Shown one piece after another: positions 30,353 to 38,251 of a DNA stretch of 64,000 nt (its first letter is position 1; each line of letters begins with the position of its first letter). Position numbers and translations under genes: made by a program. The stretch comes from Bacillota bacterium. GTDB taxonomy: Bacteria > Bacillota > Dethiobacteria > DTU022. The notes under the pieces are model-generated. The model had not been told where the DNA came from. It saw only the letters and a program-made list of their open reading frames with translations, and searched no databases. The stretch spans positions 1-64,000 of the forward strand of contig JAABTH010000004.1 in NCBI GenBank assembly GCA_011389985.1. The letters are read 5' to 3'.

Positions 30353-30952
30353 ATGAAAGAAGATATGCTTGAATTCAGGCTTCATGGCCGCGGTGGCCAG
30401 GGAATTGTAATTGCAGCGTCTATTTTTGCAGAGGCTGTTTTTCTGGATGGTCATTATGCCCGCGCTTTTTCATTATTTGGCGCTGAAAGACGCGGCGCGC
30501 CGGTGACTGCTTTTATAAGAACAGGCAGTGATCGACTAATGCCGCGCAGCCGCATTTACGAACCTGACTATGTCGTCGTGTTTGATTCAACGATTTCCGG
30601 CGATACTCTTTTAGCTGGATTAAAAAGGGAAGGGACAATAATAATCAACGCTGATTCCAGTTGGACTAAGCGCCTTCCTGTCGGTGAAATTGAGAAAGCA
30701 ACGGCAAAGGTATTTATTGTTGATGCCAGGGAGATTGCCTGGAAACACAAACTGGCGATTGGCAGTTTCCCAATGGTAAATACGGTAATGCTTGGCGCAA
30801 TGGCGAGAATAAGCGGGTTGGCTTCACTTGATAGTTTGTTTGTCTCAATAAAAAAAAGAGTAAGCGCCAGTATTGATGCAAACATAAATGCAGTAAAAGA
30901 TGGTTTTCAGTGCGTGAAGGAGGTGAACAGCTTTGCCCCCAGTTATGATTAA
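30353..30952 (+). CDS. 2-oxoacid:acceptor oxidoreductase, gamma subunit
   Basis: Gamma subunit of the pyruvate/2-oxoacid:ferredoxin oxidoreductase family (199 residues). The N-terminus LHGRGGQGIVIAASIFAEA is the family hallmark, and SLFGAERRGAPV follows. In this family it contributes to CoA binding next to the thiamine site. GAAGGAG precedes the ATG at 30353; an upstream in-frame ATG would bury that site. It overlaps the next gene by 20 bases and opens the alpha/beta/gamma/delta set. Confidence 0.92.
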   Translation: MKEDMLEFRLHGRGGQGIVIAASIFAEAVFLDGHYARAFSLFGAERRGAPVTAFIRTGSDRLMPRSRIYEPDYVVVFDSTISGDTLLAGLKREGTIIINADSSWTKRLPVGEIEKATAKVFIVDAREIAWKHKLAIGSFPMVNTVMLGAMARISGLASLDSLFVSIKKRVSASIDANINAVKDGFQCVKEVNSFAPSYD

Positions 30953-32480
30953 TCAGGATAAAGGTTACTCATTCGGCAATGAACCAATCTCTGTAAATAA
31001 AACAGGTGAATGGCGTTTTTTAACTCCGAAAAAAATCAAGAAACTTTCTCCATGCAGTCAGGGCTGCCTGCTTGATGGTGAAATACCCGATTGGATGGAA
31101 GCGGTAAAAAAAGAAGAATGGGCTGAAGCATGGAATATCATGAAACGAAACAATCCTTTTCCGGCCCTGACCGGATACGTATGCTTTCATCCCTGTTCAG
31201 AAAACTGCAATCGCGGGCAGTTGGACCAGGAACTTGATATCCAGGCTGTTGAAAAAAAAATCGGCCTCTGGAGACTTAATAATTACAAGCACGAGACCGA
31301 ACCGTGTTCATTTAAAGGCAGGGTAGCTGTTGTAGGTTCCGGCCCAGCAGGTTTGAGCTGTGCTTTTTACCTCACTGAAGCCGGTTATGAAGTTACTGTT
31401 TACGAAAAGTCAGATCTTATCGGAGGAATGCTGGCCCTGGGTATTCCGGAATACAGGCTTCCACGCAAAGTTTTAGAACAGGAGCTTCAACTTTTGAAAA
31501 ATAAAGGAATAATTTTTATAACTAATTCGGCTCTGGGCAGTGATTACAGTCTGGCTGATCTTTACAGTAAGTATGATCAGGTTTTCGTTGCTACCGGAGC
31601 CTGGGTAGCCCGAAAGGCCTTGATACCAGGAGAAGAAAATAAAGGCGTTTGGAATGCTCTTGAATTATTAAGTGCTTATAACAGAAGCAAAATACCGGAT
31701 CTAAAAAATCCGGTTGTGGTTGTAGGCGGAGGTAATGCTGCTGTTGACAGCGCCCGCAGCGCTCTCCGGCTACCGGGAGTGAATCAAGTCAGCCTTGTTT
31801 ACCGGCGTGGTAGGATCGAAATGCCGGCGGACCAGTCAGAAGTGGAAGCAGCCGAGAAGGAAGGGGTTGAGTTGATATTTAATGCCACACCCCGGAAGAT
31901 TGAAACGGATCAGAATCAGCTTAGTGAAATAATCTTTGATTACAGCAAGACTAATTTAAATGGATTAATCATTGACTGCAACAAATCTTTTAAAAAAGAG
32001 TGCAAAACAGTAATAATGGCTGTTGGTCAAAATGCGGACCTTAGTGTGCTCGGACTTCTTGATGAAGCAAAAACATTCATAGCGGGAGGAGATATGATCA
32101 GTGGGCCGGCCACTGTAGCTGATGCAATCAGGGCAGGCCGGATTGCGGCTGAAACAATCAAATCTTTTTTGGAGGGTTTACCGGGTCCTTTAGATGATCC
32201 AAAAGAGGAGGTTCCGATCTTATTTGAAGAGTTGAATCTTGCAGCGAGGCTGAACATGCAGCCGCTTAAAAAACAGGTTGACCCCGTATCAGAGGCAGGA
32301 CGCTGTCTGGGCTGCGGAACATGCAATTCCTGCGGTATATGTTATCTTTTCTGTCCTGATCTTGCCGTTGATAATGTCGGTGGACGTTATGAATTTAACC
32401 TTGATTATTGCAAGGGTTGCGGCATCTGTGTTAAAGAATGCCCGGCCAGAGCCCTGGTTATGGAAGGAGGAAGTGAATAA
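30933..32480 (+). CDS. GltD-like NAD(P)H/FAD oxidoreductase fused to a ferredoxin (delta) domain
   Basis: A 515-residue fusion. Residues about 30-105 hold the cysteine-rich N-terminal Fe-S region of glutamate synthase small subunits (CSQGC, CFHPCSENC). An FAD fold follows (VAVVGSGPAGLSCA), then an NAD(P)H fold (VVVVGGGNAAVDSA). The last 60 residues are a two-cluster ferredoxin (CLGCGTCNSCGICYLFC, CKGCGICVKEC) like the delta subunit of pyruvate:ferredoxin oxidoreductase. It starts at a TTG 9 bases after AAGGAGG and its stop overlaps the alpha-subunit ATG. It likely passes electrons between 2-oxoacid oxidation and NAD(P)H; the pyridine nucleotide is not certain. Confidence 0.9.
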   Translation: MPPVMINQDKGYSFGNEPISVNKTGEWRFLTPKKIKKLSPCSQGCLLDGEIPDWMEAVKKEEWAEAWNIMKRNNPFPALTGYVCFHPCSENCNRGQLDQELDIQAVEKKIGLWRLNNYKHETEPCSFKGRVAVVGSGPAGLSCAFYLTEAGYEVTVYEKSDLIGGMLALGIPEYRLPRKVLEQELQLLKNKGIIFITNSALGSDYSLADLYSKYDQVFVATGAWVARKALIPGEENKGVWNALELLSAYNRSKIPDLKNPVVVVGGGNAAVDSARSALRLPGVNQVSLVYRRGRIEMPADQSEVEAAEKEGVELIFNATPRKIETDQNQLSEIIFDYSKTNLNGLIIDCNKSFKKECKTVIMAVGQNADLSVLGLLDEAKTFIAGGDMISGPATVADAIRAGRIAAETIKSFLEGLPGPLDDPKEEVPILFEELNLAARLNMQPLKKQVDPVSEAGRCLGCGTCNSCGICYLFCPDLAVDNVGGRYEFNLDYCKGCGICVKECPARALVMEGGSE

Positions 32481-33622
32481 TGCCATTTGAAGTAGTTAGC
32501 GGAAGCCAGGCTGCAGCTATAGCGGTTCAGCGGGTCGGGGTTGATCTTGTTGCCGCTTATCCGATAACGCCGCAAACAGCAATTGTGGAAACCCTGGCCA
32601 ATTATGACGCCAAAGGAGAGCTCGGCTGCGATTTTGTCAGTGTTGAATCCGAATACTCTGCCCTTGCCTGTTGTAATGGGGCTGCTGCGGCTGGAGCAAG
32701 GGTGTTCACAGCCACGGCCTCACACGGGCTGGCCTATATGCATGAAATGATTCACTGGTGCAGCGGCGCCAGGCTGCCAATAGTAATGGTTAATGTAAAC
32801 AGGGCTATCGGAGCGCCGTGGTGTCTTGATCCCGATCAGGGTGACAGCCTCAGTCAGAGGGATACGGGCTGGATGCAGATTTACTGTTCTGGGGCCCAGG
32901 AGGTTTTCGATACAGTTTTGCAGGCTTACCGTCTCAGTGAGGAATTGCTTTTGCCATGCATGGTAGTTTTCGACGGTTTTTATATATCACACACATATGA
33001 AGCAGTCGATATACCGGACAAAGAACAGGTCAGTAAGTTTATCGGGCCCTCAAACTTTAAAGCGCAGGTTGTCCCGGGCGAGCCGGGCAATATTCAGGGT
33101 ATTATTCCCGGAGAAATACAGCATCAGCTTGTCAAGAAAAGATCTGAAACAATGATGTTTGCCCCAAGCTTGTTTGAGGAATTAAACAAAAGCTTCGAGA
33201 AAATATTTGGCCGGTGTTACAGGGCAGTAGAGGTAGTTGCTCCGATTGGGGCGAAAACAGCTATTTTCACTGCAGGGGCAACAGCTGAAACGGTTAGATG
33301 GTGTTTGCCTAAAATGGAAGGGACAGCAATGATTCAGCTAAGGATGTTTCGACCTTTTCCCGCAGAGCAAATCCGTTCAATTATAGAAAAAAATAATTTT
33401 GAAAGAATTGTGGTGATCGATCGGAACTGTTCAGTAGGCGTTGGGGGAATTTTGGCTCAGGAACTAAAGGCAGCTCTTTACGGTATGAGTAAGCTACCGG
33501 CTGTTCATGACCTGATTCTGGCTGGTGGAATTGATTTGACCGGAGAGATGTTGGGCCAAATGGTTGAAGAATCAGATGGAAATGTTAAAACCGGTTACAA
33601 GTGGGGAGATGAACTGCTATGA
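32480..33622 (+). CDS. 2-oxoacid:acceptor oxidoreductase, alpha subunit
   Basis: Alpha subunit (380 residues) of the pyruvate/2-oxoacid oxidoreductase. AAYPITPQTAIVETL near the start and VSVESEYSAL plus TATASHGLAYMHE are the pyrimidine-domain segments that pack on thiamine diphosphate. The transketolase C-terminal-like domain follows (LRMFRPFPAEQI, VIDRNCSVGVGG). It begins in the previous stop (TAATG) and overlaps the beta gene by 4 bases. Pyruvate is the likeliest substrate, but a branched-chain 2-oxoacid is possible. Confidence 0.93.
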   Translation: MPFEVVSGSQAAAIAVQRVGVDLVAAYPITPQTAIVETLANYDAKGELGCDFVSVESEYSALACCNGAAAAGARVFTATASHGLAYMHEMIHWCSGARLPIVMVNVNRAIGAPWCLDPDQGDSLSQRDTGWMQIYCSGAQEVFDTVLQAYRLSEELLLPCMVVFDGFYISHTYEAVDIPDKEQVSKFIGPSNFKAQVVPGEPGNIQGIIPGEIQHQLVKKRSETMMFAPSLFEELNKSFEKIFGRCYRAVEVVAPIGAKTAIFTAGATAETVRWCLPKMEGTAMIQLRMFRPFPAEQIRSIIEKNNFERIVVIDRNCSVGVGGILAQELKAALYGMSKLPAVHDLILAGGIDLTGEMLGQMVEESDGNVKTGYKWGDELL

Positions 33623-34521
33623 AAATAGAAGAGATGAACCGCGAAAACGAAATGATCTATTCAGGGCACAGTGCCTGCCCGGGTTGTGGGGCAGCCCTTG
33701 CTGTCCGTTTTCTAACCAAAACCCTGGGGCCCAACCTGGCCATAGCTCTTACAGCCTCCTGCTGGAGTATTATAGCCGGTGTTCCACCGCTGACGGCATT
33801 AAAATGCCCGATACTGCACTGTCCTTTTCCAAGTGCCGGTTCGGTTGGTAGTGGATTGCGTAGGGGTTTGAATGCAAAAGGTATGCTTGATACCACTGTT
33901 GTAGTGCTGGCCGGTGACGGCGGAACTTTTGATATTGGCCTGCAGGCGTTATCCGGTGCGGCCCAGCGGAATGAAGACTACATTTTTGTTTGCTACGACA
34001 ACGAAGCGTACATGAATACGGGTATGCAGACAAGCTCGGCTACACCCTTTGGCGCCCGCACTAACACAGCGCCCTACCCGCTTTTTAAAGAGGGTCAGAA
34101 GAAAGATATTGTGCAGATTATGGCAGCTCACAGTATACCTTATGCTGCAACTGCAACTGTGGCATTTCCGGAAGATATGGAGAACAAATTTAAATTTGCC
34201 AAGGAATTAAAGGGGTTTCGTTTCATCCATATTCTTTCACCCTGCCCACCGGGCTGGGGAACTGAATCATCAGATACCATAGAACTTTCAAGGCTTGCTG
34301 TTTCCAGCGGTGCTTTCCCCTTATTTGAAGTTAAATATGGTATGGAGTGGAGGATGACTACGCCGCTTGAAGATAAGAGAACGCCCTTGGGCGACTATCT
34401 CGGAATACAGCGTCGCTTCAAGGATATAGATAGTGAGCGTCTCAAGATCTTACAAGAAGAAGTTAATTACGAATGGGAATTGCTGCAAGACAAAGTAAGA
34501 AGGTCTGAGATTTTAAAATAA
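33619..34521 (+). CDS. 2-oxoacid:acceptor oxidoreductase, beta subunit (thiamine-binding)
   Basis: Thiamine diphosphate-binding subunit (300 residues). CPGCGAALAVRF gives two of the cluster cysteines, LAGDGGTFDIGLQ with the downstream NEAYMNTGMQTS is the Mg-thiamine signature (GDG..N). The NEAYMNTG wording resembles pyruvate:ferredoxin oxidoreductases. It completes the four-gene set with overlapping stops and starts; 109 bases separate it from fumarase. Confidence 0.94.
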   Translation: MKIEEMNRENEMIYSGHSACPGCGAALAVRFLTKTLGPNLAIALTASCWSIIAGVPPLTALKCPILHCPFPSAGSVGSGLRRGLNAKGMLDTTVVVLAGDGGTFDIGLQALSGAAQRNEDYIFVCYDNEAYMNTGMQTSSATPFGARTNTAPYPLFKEGQKKDIVQIMAAHSIPYAATATVAFPEDMENKFKFAKELKGFRFIHILSPCPPGWGTESSDTIELSRLAVSSGAFPLFEVKYGMEWRMTTPLEDKRTPLGDYLGIQRRFKDIDSERLKILQEEVNYEWELLQDKVRRSEILK

Positions 34522-34630
34522 ATTTTAGAATTATAATAAATTTTATAATAAGCGGCAGGAATTTCATTCCCCAGGCAGAAAAACAATAATGTAATGATTA
34601 AATTTTAAGAATATCAGGGAGGTGTCGGTT

Positions 34631-35476
34631 TTGCGGGAACTTGCCGCGTCTACTATTTCCGAAAATGTGGCCGAGATGTGCCAGGAAGCAAACTTCTATC
34701 TGGGGGAAGATGTATTTGATGCATTGAAAAAATCCCTGGAAACAGAAGAATCGCCAACCGGTAAGGAAGTTCTGAAACAACTGATTGAGAATGTTGAAAT
34801 TGCCAGGAGTGAGCAGATCCCCATCTGTCAGGATACGGGATTTGCTGTTTTTTTTGTTGAGTGGGGCCAGGAGGTGCATCTTACCGGAAGTACTCTCGAA
34901 GAAGCTATGCATGCGGGTGTAAGGAAGGGTTATGAAGAGGGTTACCTGCGCAAATCGATCGTAGATGATCCTTTATATGAGCGGAAGAATACCGGAGACA
35001 ATACCCCGGCTGTAATATACACCGATATAGTGCCGGGCGACAAAGTAAAAATTGCCTTTGCTCCCAAAGGCGGGGGCAGCGAAAACATGAGTGCGATCAA
35101 AATGCTGAAGCCCTCTGATGGTGAAGAGGGCGTGGTAGACTTTGTTGTCAACCATGTCAAGGCAGCCGGACCAAACCCCTGCCCACCGATAGTAGTAGGT
35201 ATCGGCATCGGGGGAACATTTGACAAGGTAGCAGTTAATGCCAAGAAAGCTCTTTTCCGCAAACTTGGTGAGCCGCACCCAGATGAAACCTTTGCAGCTC
35301 TGGAGAAGAAAATTCTTGACAAAATTAATGATTTAGGTGTTGGGCCCCAGGGTTTTGGCGGAAGAACATTTGCCCTGGCGGTGCATATTGAAACTTTCCC
35401 ATCCCATATTGCGAGTATGGCTGCGGCAGTTAATATCAACTGCCACGCCTGCCGCCATCTGGAGAGGACTATTTAA
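34631..35476 (+). CDS. Class I fumarase, alpha (N-terminal) subunit
   Basis: Iron-sulfur fumarate hydratase subunit, interconverting fumarate and malate. The 281-residue protein has CQDTGFAVFF, KGGGSENMSA and NCHACRH, with cysteines of the labile 4Fe-4S cluster. I choose the TTG at 34631 because AGGGAGGT is 8 bases before it; a GTG at 34622 lies inside that site. The family usually starts MRE, as here. The partner subunit follows after 35 bases. A tartrate dehydratase role is the main alternative, disfavoured by the malic enzyme next door. Confidence 0.92.
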   Translation: MRELAASTISENVAEMCQEANFYLGEDVFDALKKSLETEESPTGKEVLKQLIENVEIARSEQIPICQDTGFAVFFVEWGQEVHLTGSTLEEAMHAGVRKGYEEGYLRKSIVDDPLYERKNTGDNTPAVIYTDIVPGDKVKIAFAPKGGGSENMSAIKMLKPSDGEEGVVDFVVNHVKAAGPNPCPPIVVGIGIGGTFDKVAVNAKKALFRKLGEPHPDETFAALEKKILDKINDLGVGPQGFGGRTFALAVHIETFPSHIASMAAAVNINCHACRHLERTI

Positions 35477-35511
35477 TAATTATTAAGTGAAAGGAGGCAT
35501 ACAATACTGCG

Positions 35512-36063
35512 ATGGAACCGAAAAGAATTGAAGCTCCCCTAACGGATGAAGTGGTAATGTCGCTTAAAGCCGGCGATAATGTTCTGATCAACGGGGTTAT
35601 CTATACAGCAAGGGATGCCGCCCATAAAAAGCTGGTGGAGTTAATGGATAAAGGAGAACCGCTTCCGATTGATCTGCAAGGTCAGTTTATCTATTATGTT
35701 GGCCCTACACCTGAGAAGCCGGGTAATGCAATCGGCTCAGCGGGCCCTACAACCAGTGGACGAATGGATGCCTACACGCCAAAAATGCTGGAACAGGGGA
35801 TGAAAGCCTGTATCGGTAAAGGCCTGCGGAATCAGACTGTAAGAGATGCCCTGATTAAGTACAAGGGGTTATACCTGGCAGCTGTGGGAGGCGCAGGGGC
35901 ATTACTTTCCAAGCGCATTACAAAAAGTGAAGTTGTAGCATACCCCGAGCTGGGCCCTGAAGCGATACGACGCCTTGAAGTGAAGGATTTTCCCGCTACA
36001 GTAATTAACGATGCTTACGGTAACGATCTTTATGTCGAAGGAGCAAAAGAGTACGCGAGATAA
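35512..36063 (+). CDS. Class I fumarase, beta (C-terminal) subunit
   Basis: The 183-residue partner of the two-subunit fumarase. It has GPTPEKPGNAIGSAGPTTSGRMD, which must be read as two family motifs (GPTPEKPG, SAGPTTSGRMD), and GGAGALLSKRI. The ATG at 35512 is unusually far (about 16 bases) from AAAGGAGG; no other start codon is in frame between them, so translation may be less efficient. Confidence 0.92.
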   Translation: MEPKRIEAPLTDEVVMSLKAGDNVLINGVIYTARDAAHKKLVELMDKGEPLPIDLQGQFIYYVGPTPEKPGNAIGSAGPTTSGRMDAYTPKMLEQGMKACIGKGLRNQTVRDALIKYKGLYLAAVGGAGALLSKRITKSEVVAYPELGPEAIRRLEVKDFPATVINDAYGNDLYVEGAKEYAR

Positions 36064-36177
36064 AAACGGGATTTCGCAGAAAGAAGCCAGGAAGCTTTAA
36101 TAATAGAGATGTGACCGATGCATTATCAATTACCAGGTTTATTAAATAATTATAACGAGGAAAGTAGGGACAGGCAA

Positions 36178-37518
36178 ATGACTATGAACAAGGAAGAACT
36201 GCTGGCCAAGGCGAAAAAGCCAGCTGCCGACGCAATGCGTCTGCATCCGTTTTACAAGGGAAAAATTGAAGTTAATTTAAAAAGTTGTGTTCGCGATATC
36301 GGCGACTTTGCAATCTGGTATACTCCCGGGGTGGCTGAGCCCTGCAAGGCGATTGCCCAGGATAAAGAAAAAGTATATGAGTATACCAACAAGGGCAATT
36401 TTTTGGCAGTAGTTTCAGACGGCACAAGAGTGCTCGGTCTGGGTGACATCGGGCCTGAAGCAAGTATGCCGGTTATGGAAGGCAAAGCGCTGTTATTTAA
36501 ATACTTAGGTGGTGTTGATGCTTTTCCGGTTTGTGTTGATACCAAAGACCCGGAAGAGTTAATTAATTTTGTCAAGATGCTGCAGCCCTGTTTCGGAGGG
36601 ATCAACCTGGAGGATATTTCCAGCCCGAAATGTTTCTATATTCTTGATCGCCTTCAGGAAGAATGTCATATCCCAGTTTGGCACGATGATCAGCAGGGAA
36701 CAGCTATGGTCACCGTAGCCGGGCTGATCAATGCTCTTAAGATAGTCGGTAAGAAAATGAGTGAGGCAAAAATTGTGATGATCGGCGCCGGAGCGGCCAA
36801 TATTTGTACTGTCCGCATGTTAAAAGCAGCCGGAGCTGATACCGGCAAGATCATTATGGTCGACAGCAAAGGTACATTGCATGAAGGGCGCACTGAACTA
36901 AAGGAAAAACATCCTGTTAAGTGGGAGTTGTGTAAAACCACTAATTCAGCCAATTTAAAGGGCGCTGCTGCTGAAGCCTGCGAGGGTGCGGATATTATGA
37001 TCGCTTTATCAACACCGGGGCCCGATACTGTCAAGAAAGAATGGATTTCAAGCATGGCTAAGGATGCAATTGTCTTTGCCTGTGCTAATCCAATTCCGGA
37101 GATCTGGCCATGGGAAGCTCTCGAAGCGGGAGCAAAAATTGTCTCTACCGGACGATCTGATTTTCCAAACCAGGTCAATAACTCACTTGGATTCCCGGCT
37201 ATTTTCCGCGGAGTTCTTGATGTTCAGGCTACCAAGATCACAGATTCCATGTGCATTGCAGCTGCCGAAGCGTTGGCCGACTGCGCACCCGATGGTGGCA
37301 TGAATCCCGAGAAGATTTTGCCGACAATGGATATGTGGGAAGTATTTCCCCGTGTTGCCACTGCTACTGCTATGAAAGCGATAGAAGAAGGTGTAGCCAA
37401 GAAGAAGCTTAGCAGAGATGAGATATACAAGCTTGCTGAAGAATCGATCGGTAAAGCTCAGAGACAAACCAAACTGTTAATGGATGAGGGCTTCATACCG
37501 GCACCACCTGCCGAATAA
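36178..37518 (+). CDS. Malic enzyme (malate dehydrogenase, oxaloacetate-decarboxylating)
   Basis: Oxidatively decarboxylates malate to pyruvate and CO2. The 446-residue chain has the catalytic Tyr region IWYTPGVAEPCKAI, the metal/NAD motif LGLGDIGPEASMPVMEGKALL, VWHDDQQGTA and the nucleotide loop GAGAANI. The coenzyme (NAD or NADP) is not certain. I use the ATG at 36178; the frame opens 60 bases earlier without a good ribosome site. It sits between fumarase and the fumarate reductase-like pair, giving a path between C4 acids and pyruvate. Confidence 0.93.
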   Translation: MTMNKEELLAKAKKPAADAMRLHPFYKGKIEVNLKSCVRDIGDFAIWYTPGVAEPCKAIAQDKEKVYEYTNKGNFLAVVSDGTRVLGLGDIGPEASMPVMEGKALLFKYLGGVDAFPVCVDTKDPEELINFVKMLQPCFGGINLEDISSPKCFYILDRLQEECHIPVWHDDQQGTAMVTVAGLINALKIVGKKMSEAKIVMIGAGAANICTVRMLKAAGADTGKIIMVDSKGTLHEGRTELKEKHPVKWELCKTTNSANLKGAAAEACEGADIMIALSTPGPDTVKKEWISSMAKDAIVFACANPIPEIWPWEALEAGAKIVSTGRSDFPNQVNNSLGFPAIFRGVLDVQATKITDSMCIAAAEALADCAPDGGMNPEKILPTMDMWEVFPRVATATAMKAIEEGVAKKKLSRDEIYKLAEESIGKAQRQTKLLMDEGFIPAPPAE

Positions 37519-37543
37519 GCCTGCAGCACATAAGGAGGTTAAC

Positions 37544-38224
37544 ATGAGCGACGAAATCAAAATGGTCGATATATTTATAATGGGCAAGCGCTACACTGTG
37601 CCTGAAACGCTTACGATCATGGATGGGATGGAATATGCGGGCTACCAGCTGAAGCGTGGCTGTGGTTGCCGTGCCGGTTTTTGCGGCGCCTGCGCCACGG
37701 TCTACCGCATGGCAGGCGACTATGAACTTAAAGTAGCGCTGGCCTGCCAGACCAAGGTCGAAGATGGTATGTACCTGGCCCAGATTCCATTTTTCCCAGG
37801 CCGGAAAGCTACTTTTGATCTTGAAAAGATTAAAGCTTCTACAGCACACATGGCCCAGCTATACCCGGAAGTCTTTCGCTGTCTGGGCTGTAGTTCCTGC
37901 ACAAAGGTATGCCCGCAGGATATTGATGTTATGCAGTATATTGCTTATATACAGCGTGGTGATTTTGAAAAAGCAGCTGACCTGTCTTTTGACTGTGTCA
38001 TGTGTGGTTTGTGCGTTTCACGCTGCCCGGCCAACATAGTTCACTACAACGCTGCACTTACTGCAAGGCGCATGTACAGCAGATATATTGCCAAACCCGA
38101 TGCTTTTCTTGCTGAGAGAACAAAGGCGATCGAAGAAGGTAGTTGCGATGCCGAGATAGATGTGCTGATTAATTCAGATCAGGCAAAACTACAGGAAATG
38201 TACAATAACAGGGAAATTGAATAA
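37544..38224 (+). CDS. Iron-sulfur subunit of a fumarate reductase/succinate dehydrogenase-like enzyme
   Basis: Electron-transfer subunit of 226 residues. Cysteines 40, 42, 47, 50 and 68 form a 2Fe-2S-type ferredoxin loop (GCGCRAGFCGAC). Cysteines 113, 116, 119, 123 and 151, 154, 157, 161 form two 4Fe-4S motifs. Classical SdhB has a 3Fe-4S instead of one of these. AAGGAGG precedes the ATG at 37544. No membrane-anchor gene is present, so the complex should be soluble or dock on another protein. The flavoprotein partner is next. Confidence 0.85.
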   Translation: MSDEIKMVDIFIMGKRYTVPETLTIMDGMEYAGYQLKRGCGCRAGFCGACATVYRMAGDYELKVALACQTKVEDGMYLAQIPFFPGRKATFDLEKIKASTAHMAQLYPEVFRCLGCSSCTKVCPQDIDVMQYIAYIQRGDFEKAADLSFDCVMCGLCVSRCPANIVHYNAALTARRMYSRYIAKPDAFLAERTKAIEEGSCDAEIDVLINSDQAKLQEMYNNREIE

Positions 38225-38251
38225 AAGATCTGGAGAGGAGGAGCAAAATCA

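Noticed and set aside
34942-35439. 165-residue minus-strand frame inside the fumarase gene
   Set aside because: Antisense shadow of a recognisable fumarase; composition is not protein-like.
36690-37178. 162-residue minus-strand frame inside the malic enzyme gene
   Set aside because: Shadow of a clearly recognised enzyme on the plus strand.
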